Source: Rhizaria sp. SCN 62-66 (Eukaryota > Rhizaria, unplaced). From it: a stretch of 24,453 nt of DNA. Of the stretch, positions 18,221 to 24,453 are shown one piece after another. The stretch covers positions 1 to 24,453 of the forward strand of contig MEDY01000418.1 in the NCBI GenBank assembly GCA_001724265.1, in the 5' to 3' direction. The position numbers and the translations under genes were made by a program. The notes beneath the pieces were generated by a model. It was not told the DNA's origin. It worked only from the letters and a program-made list of their open reading frames with translations, and searched no databases. Position 1 is the stretch's first letter, and every line of letters begins with the position of its first letter.

Positions 18221-20616
18221 ATGCGTGTGTCTCCCTTCGCCTCGGCGCTGAGCCGCCGCGCTGCCGCCGCAGCCAAGCCCCTTTTGTCGGCCCCCCGCAC
18301 CGCTCTCCCCGTCACCACGCCCGTGCGCCTGCTGTCCTCCGCCCCCGCCGACGCCTTCGTGCCCGGCTCCGGCGCCCCCGCCTGCGCCGCGCCTGCGCCC
18401 GACGCGCAGGAGGGCGGCGCGCTGCTGCGATCGCGCGGCACTCTTCTCAATGGCCGCCCCATGTACCTCGATGCCGCCGCCACCACCCCCGTCGACCCCC
18501 GGTACGTCCATCTCTCACCAATCAATCCTTTACGCTAAATATTGTCTTAATCTCCCACTGTTCGAGATATTACTTAATTTAACCATGCTTGATGGCATAA
18601 TGGCTTTTGTATTTCTGTTTCATTCCAACAAATGGATGTATACCCGATTTCATACCTGATATTGTACCTCTATCGTACTTTCGCTCCCGTTTGCATTTTC
18701 CTCATTATATCTCCGATTTCTCCCTATTTTCGCATCACTTTGCATCACCTCGCCTTATTTTTATCTTTTCTTGACATGGATATGTTGTTTTTGCTATGAT
18801 TTCCTTCCCGCGCAGCGTGCTGGACGCGATGCTGCCGCTGATGACGCAGCAGTTCGGCAACCCGCACTCGACTACGCACTCGTTCGGCTGGGAGGCCGAT
18901 GACGCCGTTGAGCACGCGCGCGCGCAGGTACGCCGCACTCGCGACTAAGTGTTTCACTTGCTCCACGTCTTATGCGCTCTCTCTCAGCTCTGTAGTCGCC
19001 CTATATTTTCCTTCGGTCTCACTCAATATCTCTCACTCATCATCACTCTGCTGTGTTTGTATGCTTTCTTTGTTCTGTCCTCTAGGTCGCCTCGCTGATC
19101 AACGCGAGCCCGGCCGAGATTGTCTTCACATCGGGCGCGACCGAGAGCAACAACGCGGTGATCAAGGGCGCCATGCGCTTCCTCTCCCCGAAAAAGCGCC
19201 ACGTCATCACGGTGCAGACGGAGCACAAGTGCGTGCTCGACTCGTGCCGCGCGCTGCAGCAGGAGGGCTTCGAGGTCACCTACCTGCCCGTCAACTCCGT
19301 CGGGCTGATCGACCTGGCACAGCTCGAGGCCGCGATCCGTCCCGACACCGGGCTGGTCTCGGTCATGGCCGTCAACAACGAGATCGGCACCATCCAGCCG
19401 CTCAAGGCCATCGGTGAGATCTGCGCAAAGAAGGGCGTCAAGTTCCACACTGACGCCGCGCAGGTACGAACAATTTGCGATGCATTGCAATATTTCTCTA
19501 TTTTGCGATACTGTGTCACGTTTTCGCTTGATATATCACGACTGTCACTCACACCAAAGATTTTTGTTTTTTTGGTTTTTCTATCCTCTTGTTCTTCTCC
19601 TCTAGGCTGTCGGCAAGATTCCCATCGATGTGGCCGCGCTGGGCTGCGACGCGCTGTCTCTGTCGTCGCACAAGCTCTACGGGCCCAAGGGCGTCGGCGC
19701 CATGTACGTGCGCCGCCGCCCGCGTCTGCGCCTCGAGCCCATCATCTCCGGCGGCGGCCAGGTACGCCCACGTTAAATCACAATATCTTGTGGATATACG
19801 CTCTGAGTGACTATTTAGCATTAGATTTATGTTCACATGCATTTTTATCCATTAATTAAGTAAATTTCACATCTAACCACTCTTATCTTTCCCTATCTCT
19901 TTCCCTATCTGACCACAGGAACGCGGCATGCGCAGCGGCACGCTCGCTGCGCCGCTGATCGCGGGCCTGGGCGCGGCGGCCGAGATCGCGCAGCGCGACA
20001 TGGCCTTCGACGCCGCGCACATCTCGCGCCTCTCGCACCGCCTCGTGGCGGGCCTTCGCAGCCGTCTCCAGCACATCGTCATGAATGGGCCCGAGCTCGA
20101 ATCCGGCGACAGGTCCGTCCAACAGTCTATATTCGCAAAACGAGAACAAAGATGTCACATTCATGAGAGAGAGGTGATCAAATTTTTTTAATGTATAATG
20201 TCTACTTTTGTATCGTTATTTTATACTTTGTTTTATAGTAACTTTATATCTCACTTTTATTATATATTCTCTATATGTCTTGATGCCACAGGTACCTGGG
20301 CAACGTCAACATGTCGTTCGCGTACGTCGAGGGCGAGTCCCTGCTGATGGGGCTGAAGCAGGTCGCTGTGTCCTCCGGCTCCGCGTGCACGTCGGCCTCG
20401 CTGGAGCCGTCGTACGTGCTGCGCGCGCTGGGCGTCGAGGACGACATGGCGCACACGTCGATCCGCTTCGGCATCGGCCGCTTCACGACGGAGCGCGAGG
20501 TGGACCTGGCCGTCGCTATGACGGCCGCGCAGGTCGAGCGTCTCCGCGAGCTCTCGCCGCTCTGGGAGATGGTCCAGGAGGGCATCGACCCCGCCACCAT
20601 CCAGTGGGCCCACTAA
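18221..20616 (+). CDS. NFS1: Mitochondrial cysteine desulfurase NFS1 (IscS type)
   Basis: NFS1 is the PLP enzyme that takes sulfur from cysteine for Fe-S cluster assembly on ISCU in the mitochondrial matrix. Six exons: 18221-18501, 18816-18927, 19086-19463, 19606-19761, 19919-20112 and 20292-20616. Introns are 314, 158, 142, 157 and 179 bases. The product is 481 residues, ending in TAA after the family-typical QWAH. Residues 1-45 are rich in Arg, Ala and Ser without acidic residues, with RLLSSA near a likely cleavage site: a good mitochondrial presequence. Key features are [17 protein letters not shown], His178 in [18 protein letters not shown], the PLP lysine Lys280 in [12 protein letters not shown], the catalytic Cys406 in [14 protein letters not shown], and [11 protein letters not shown]-like [14 protein letters not shown]. 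All introns preserve the frame exactly, and no in-frame stop occurs. Donors are GTACGT, GTACGC, GTACGA, GTACGC and GTCCGT. Confidence 0.97.
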
Positions 20617-21280
20617 GTGCACCGCTAAGTGCGCCGCTGAGTAAGTTTCCCAGCTGCTATGCTATGGGGGACACTTGAGTGAGTGCATCTCCAACTCGGG
20701 AGAAAACGAGAAAACTCAAACGATTTTTTTTATTTTGATGTTTTTTAGTGATCATATGAGAGCTTGCTTTTACTTTTTAGCTTTCACGTTTGTTGTTTGT
20801 TTGATTACAACAACACAACACAGGCTCTCTCTAATTATATGAGCTGTCGATGCGACAATAACGCAATGTGATGCACAGTTGTGTGTACTAGTAGTACGGC
20901 TGTACGCGTGTGCTGGTGATGATGACGACGATGATGACTGATGCGAGTGTTTGAGCTCGTTTCGTTCGTTCGTTTGTGTGTAAGTGTAATTGTGTGAACC
21001 TTTCTTTTCTACGTGAAAAGTAAGATGTGAATCTGAAAGCTTTGTTACTGTCAAGCTGTGATAATAGTAATACTTAGTTTTAAAATAATACACATAATAA
21101 TCGTATACATTCGCAATACCGTAGCTTTGTGTGACTTGTTTTGAGTTAAAAGTCCATGTGTGTATTGTGAGATTTAGTCAGAGTGTTAAAGTCATGCATG
21201 TTTTGCAATCGATACATTGCAATCAAATAAAGGCTTGAGATGTGCCCACAGCCATTAAGTTGCTATTTTTGAGTGATGGC
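20617..21280. other. Convergent 3' intergenic region (NFS1 and gene G)
   Basis: These 664 AT-rich bases contain the 3' ends of two convergent genes. A GATGATGATGACGACGATG-like run lies near 20917-20940. No RNA gene or credible ORF is visible. Confidence 0.5.
21226..21231 (+). terminator. AATAAA, candidate polyadenylation signal
   Basis: This is a perfect AATAAA on the NFS1 strand about 610 bases after its stop, only 50 bases short of the gene G stop on the other strand. Use as the NFS1 poly(A) signal would make a long 3' UTR. It may be chance in AT-rich DNA. Confidence 0.3.
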
Positions 21281-24200
21281 TTATTCTTTGCGCGGCACAG
21301 CGTGCGCGATTTGAGTCGCCACAGGAGCCTGGCTGCCAGAGTCAGTACTTGCACCCGCATTCACATTGGCACCGGCATTCCTGTTTTTGCCCACTGGCAT
21401 CGCCACCTGCGGCTGTGACAGCTGCTGCTGCTGCTGTGCCGCGTTTGTAGGGGCGGCAACGGGCGGCGCGGCAGCAAGCGTCAGCACCTTGGCCCCCATA
21501 GCCTTGGCCTCGCACTGCAACAACGCACCCGCCGACCGCATTGCATTCGCACTACTCCCCGTCGCATTCGCCGCAGCACCGCTCTTACTCTTGCTGCTGG
21601 TCGCAGCAGCAGCAGCAGCAGCAACCGTCGCCGCTGTGGTGGCCTCGGCGGCGGCGTCAGCGGCAGCGCTGGCGGCCTCGGCCGCCGCCTCTGCCGCGAC
21701 CGCTGACAGATTGCTCGCACCGACGCTGCTGCTGTTGCTGCTGTTGCTGGCAACGGTCGCGAGCGCGGCGGTGAGCGCGGCCAGCGCGGCGCCGCCCCGG
21801 AGGTGGAGCGCGGCGAGTACAGCGCGGATGTAGCGCGCGTCTGCGGCCAGCTGCACCGCGGCCGAGGGCGAGAGACCGTGAGCGGGGTCTGCGGCCGCGG
21901 CGGCGACGCGCGAGCAGAGCGCGGCGACCGCGGCGGCCGCGGCCGAGGACAGCCAGAGCAGCGGGGCCGGGCGGGACAGCGAGGACGCCAGCGACAGAGA
22001 TAGGGGCGGCGACTGCGACTGCGAGAGAGTGAGCGACTGCTGCTGCTGTTGCTGCTGCTGCTGATGCTGCGAGCGGAGCAGCAGCATGCCGAGAGCAGTG
22101 GCGAGAGGCAGCGGGGGCGCGGCGGCGGCGGCAGCGTCCGCGCTGTCGGGCGACACGAACACGCTCCGGCGCGCGGCGGACTTGGCAGTAACGCTCGCAC
22201 TATCATGGCTGCCGTCGTTGTCAACATCACTATCGTCGTCGTCGTCGCTGTCGGTGCTGCCACACCCGTCGTCGTCGGCACTGAGAGCGTTGGCGCCGAG
22301 GTGACCGACGGCGTCGAGGTCGTCGTCCTCGTCGTGACCGTCGGCGCCGCCACTCTTGTTGCCGCCCCGGTGCCCAGCTCCAGCGCTGGCGCCGGCGCCC
22401 GCGCCGCCCTGCTTGGCGCCACGGTGGTCCGCGGCCGCGCGCTTGAGCCGGCGCCGGAGCCGCACGCCCACGGTCTCAAGCGCGCGCGCCAGCACCGGCG
22501 CGGCGCGGCCCGGCGTGCGGAGAATGCCCTGCGCGAGCGCGCGCGCCCAGTGCCACAGCAGGCCCTGGCGGGGCCGCGCCAGGGACCGCTCCAGAGAGGT
22601 CACCAGGCGAGAGCTAGAGCTTGCGCGAGAGATCGAGATAGCCGTGCTGACGACCGCGTTGCTGCTGCTGCTGGAGGCGTTACTGCTGTTACCGATGCTG
22701 TTGGCGGCGAGTGCGTGCGCGAGCAAGGAGGCCAGTGCGGACGCGGTGTCGACGACGACGGCCTCGGCCTCAGCAGCCGCGGCCGCGGTCGCATTCGCAG
22801 CGGTCCTGGCGCCCGCGCTGTAGCTGTCGCGATCATGATAATCGTCGGCAGAGTTCGCGTTGGCGTCGGCGCTCGCGAGAGGCGTGACCGCCGTCGCAGC
22901 GTCAGTCAGCGCGCGGACGCTGACCCGAATCACACCGCCACTGCCGCGAGCGCCGCTGCCGCTGTAGTTGTGGCCGCCACCGCGAGCGCCGCTGCCCAGA
23001 CTGCCGGCGCTTGCGGAGAGGTTGGTGACCGTGAGCGCGGCCTCGACCCCGCCAACCACCGCGACGAGCGCCTCGCCCGCCGCAACGGCGCCGACAGAGG
23101 GCGCGGAGAATAGCGGCAGCGCGCCCGCGAACCGGTGGCTTCGCGCCCCCGCCCCCGCTCCCGCCATAATAGCGCCCGCGGCCGCGGCGGGCGCGGCGGC
23201 ACAGGCGGCGGCGACGGCCGCGGCCAGGTGCGCGGCGGCGGGCGCAGCCAGCGCAAAGGCCGCAGCGTCCAGGGCGTGCGCGAACAGTGGCCACAGGGCG
23301 GCGGCAGCGCGCGGCGGCAGCGGCCAGAGGGGCTCGCGGGGGCCGCGGCCGGCGCCGGCGCCGACGAGCGTCGAGCTGGCGCTAGAGCTTGATGACGAGC
23401 TGCGACTGCTCGCGCTAGAGCTGCTACTGTTGGTGTTGCTGCTGCTGCTGCTGCTGCTGTTGCTGGGGTCGGTGAGGGCGAGGGCCGCGGCGGCGGTGGC
23501 GGCGTCGGCCTCGGCGGCGGCGGCGGGCGCGGCGGCGGCGGCCAGCAGCGCGCGCGACAGAGCGACGGACAGCGGCCGCTGCAGCTGCCACAGCAGAGGT
23601 AGGGATGACGACGATGATGATGACGAGAACTGGTCGCTGTTGCTCGCACCGCAGAACGCGCTGAAAAGAGCGCAGTTGATGTCGCTAGTCGTGCCGCTGC
23701 TACTGCTGTTGTTCTGAGCACTGTGGGTGTCGTTGTTGCTGCTCTTGCTGGCGGTCGAGCTGGAGGAGGCGAGTGCGAGATCCAGAGCGAGCGCGCGCGT
23801 GTGACACAGGGGCACGAAGAGGGGCAGCGCCTGCGCCGCGGTGTCGGGGCTGATCGTCGAAACCGCACTCGCCGTCGCAGTCGCGGAGTCAGCGCCGCTG
23901 GCGGTGGTCGCGAGGGTAGTCACAGTCGTCGTCGCCGTCGTCGTGATGGTTGTAGTGCCCGCGACGTTGTTGTCGCGAGCGCTAGCGGCGTTGCTGAAGA
24001 CGGCGGGTGACTTGAGCTGGTCGGCGTCCGCGTCCGCGTCGTTGTCGTTCTCGTCGCCGTCACCGTGTCCCTGGCTGTCGGCACTGCTGTCGTTGCCATT
24101 GCAGCTGTTGCGGAGCCAACCGGACAGCCACGGCGCATTGGACGCGCGAGAGAGCGAGCGAGCAGCGTCGCCGCCGTCTCCACTATCGCCGCTGCCATAC

Positions 24201-24453
24201 GCCGTCACAGGGGTGAAGGCGGCCATAGCGACGGCGACGGCGGGGTCGCCCGCGCCCGCACTTTTAGCCTGGTTGCCCGACCTGTTGCCCTTCTTGGGAA
24301 CCGCGAGACTGTGGCCGCCGTAGCCGCCAGTCGCCTTGCCGGTGTTTCTCGCGGCCAGCCGCCACGCCGGCAGCGCAGCCGCCAGCGCGGCCCGCACCGC
24401 CCCCGCCGCGGCCTCTGCGCAGCGCAGCACGGCCGTCGCCGCCGCCGCCGCTA
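21281..24453 (-). CDS. Unrecognised Ala/Ser-rich protein, 3' part (gene G, runs off right edge)
   Basis: The frame is open from the right edge to a TAA at 21283-21281, giving 1056 visible residues with no intron and no in-frame TAG. The first ATG in view is at 24430, but the frame continues upstream of it as poly-Ala, so the true start is probably outside. Composition is Ala-rich with Ser, Asn and Gln runs and acidic patches (about residues 720-760). Four separated hydrophobic segments begin with a similar Leu-Trp pattern: PLLWQLQRPL, EPLWPLPPRA, GLLWHWARAL and PLLWLSSAAA. Each is followed by Leu/Ala helices, which hints at a degenerate helical repeat. The protein ends QIAHAVPRKE. I see no catalytic motif or clear signal peptide. 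Function unknown. Convergent with NFS1. Confidence 0.55.
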   Translation of the reverse strand, partial: AAAAATAVLRCAEAAAGAVRAALAAALPAWRLAARNTGKATGGYGGHSLAVPKKGNRSGNQAKSAGAGDPAVAVAMAAFTPVTAYGSGDSGDGGDAARSLSRASNAPWLSGWLRNSCNGNDSSADSQGHGDGDENDNDADADADQLKSPAVFSNAASARDNNVAGTTTITTTATTTVTTLATTASGADSATATASAVSTISPDTAAQALPLFVPLCHTRALALDLALASSSSTASKSSNNDTHSAQNNSSSSGTTSDINCALFSAFCGASNSDQFSSSSSSSSLPLLWQLQRPLSVALSRALLAAAAAPAAAAEADAATAAAALALTDPSNSSSSSSSNTNSSSSSASSRSSSSSSSASSTLVGAGAGRGPREPLWPLPPRAAAALWPLFAHALDAAAFALAAPAAAHLAAAVAAACAAAPAAAAGAIMAGAGAGARSHRFAGALPLFSAPSVGAVAAGEALVAVVGGVEAALTVTNLSASAGSLGSGARGGGHNYSGSGARGSGGVIRVSVRALTDAATAVTPLASADANANSADDYHDRDSYSAGARTAANATAAAAAEAEAVVVDTASALASLLAHALAANSIGNSSNASSSSSNAVVSTAISISRASSSSRLVTSLERSLARPRQGLLWHWARALAQGILRTPGRAAPVLARALETVGVRLRRRLKRAAADHRGAKQGGAGAGASAGAGHRGGNKSGGADGHDEDDDLDAVGHLGANALSADDDGCGSTDSDDDDDSDVDNDGSHDSASVTAKSAARRSVFVSPDSADAAAAAAPPLPLATALGMLLLRSQHQQQQQQQQQSLTLSQSQSPPLSLSLASSLSRPAPLLWLSSAAAAAVAALCSRVAAAAADPAHGLSPSAAVQLAADARYIRAVLAALHLRGGAALAALTAALATVASNSSNSSSVGASNLSAVAAEAAAEAASAAADAAAEATTAATVAAAAAAATSSKSKSGAAANATGSSANAMRSAGALLQCEAKAMGAKVLTLAAAPPVAAPTNAAQQQQQLSQPQVAMPVGKNRNAGANVNAGASTDSGSQAPVATQIAHAVPRKE

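Overview
The window is nuclear DNA from a unicellular eukaryote. Coding exons are GC-rich, the flanks and introns are AT-rich, and at least four of the seven genes are split by short GT-AG introns. The genes include a mitochondrially targeted cysteine desulfurase (NFS1) and a probable centriole/basal-body protein (HYLS1-like), so the organism should have mitochondria and probably cilia. Long Gln, Asn, Asp, Ala and His-Gly tracts are typical of some free-living protists. I cannot name the lineage from this sequence.

Layout, left to right: (A) 5' part of an unrecognised low-complexity gene, minus strand, 1-1053, running off the left edge. (B) HYLS1-like gene, plus strand, 1422-4946. (C) small single-pass membrane protein, minus, 5289-5687. 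(D) 6-phosphogluconate dehydrogenase, minus, 6719-8508. (E) very large intronless four-TM protein with His/Gly/Asp-rich loops, minus, 10726-17238. (F) NFS1, plus, six exons, 18221-20616. (G) Ala/Ser-rich unknown protein, minus, 21281 to beyond the right edge. A/B and E/F are divergent pairs, B/C and F/G are convergent, and C-D-E point the same way. The genes have unrelated jobs (pentose phosphate pathway, Fe-S cluster assembly, cilium, membrane); nothing suggests a functional cluster.

The main discovery is a probable altered nuclear genetic code. Three separate genes (B, C, D) each carry one in-frame TAG, and the reading frame continues correctly past it. In D the protein continues for 89 residues of well-conserved 6PGD C-terminus. 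In C the TAG lies inside a CAG/CAA glutamine run. In B it sits inside a short N-terminal motif I associate with HYLS1. No visible gene ends in TAG: five end in TAA and one in TGA, and no gene has an internal TAA or TGA. The simplest reading is UAG = glutamine with UAA and UGA kept as stops. Under the standard code D loses its C-terminus, C loses its tail and B loses its N-terminus.

A second unusual feature is the 5' splice site. All ten introns I could define begin GT-N-C-G, eight of them GTACG or GTGCG-like and most exactly GTACG, with C at +4 where most eukaryotes prefer A.
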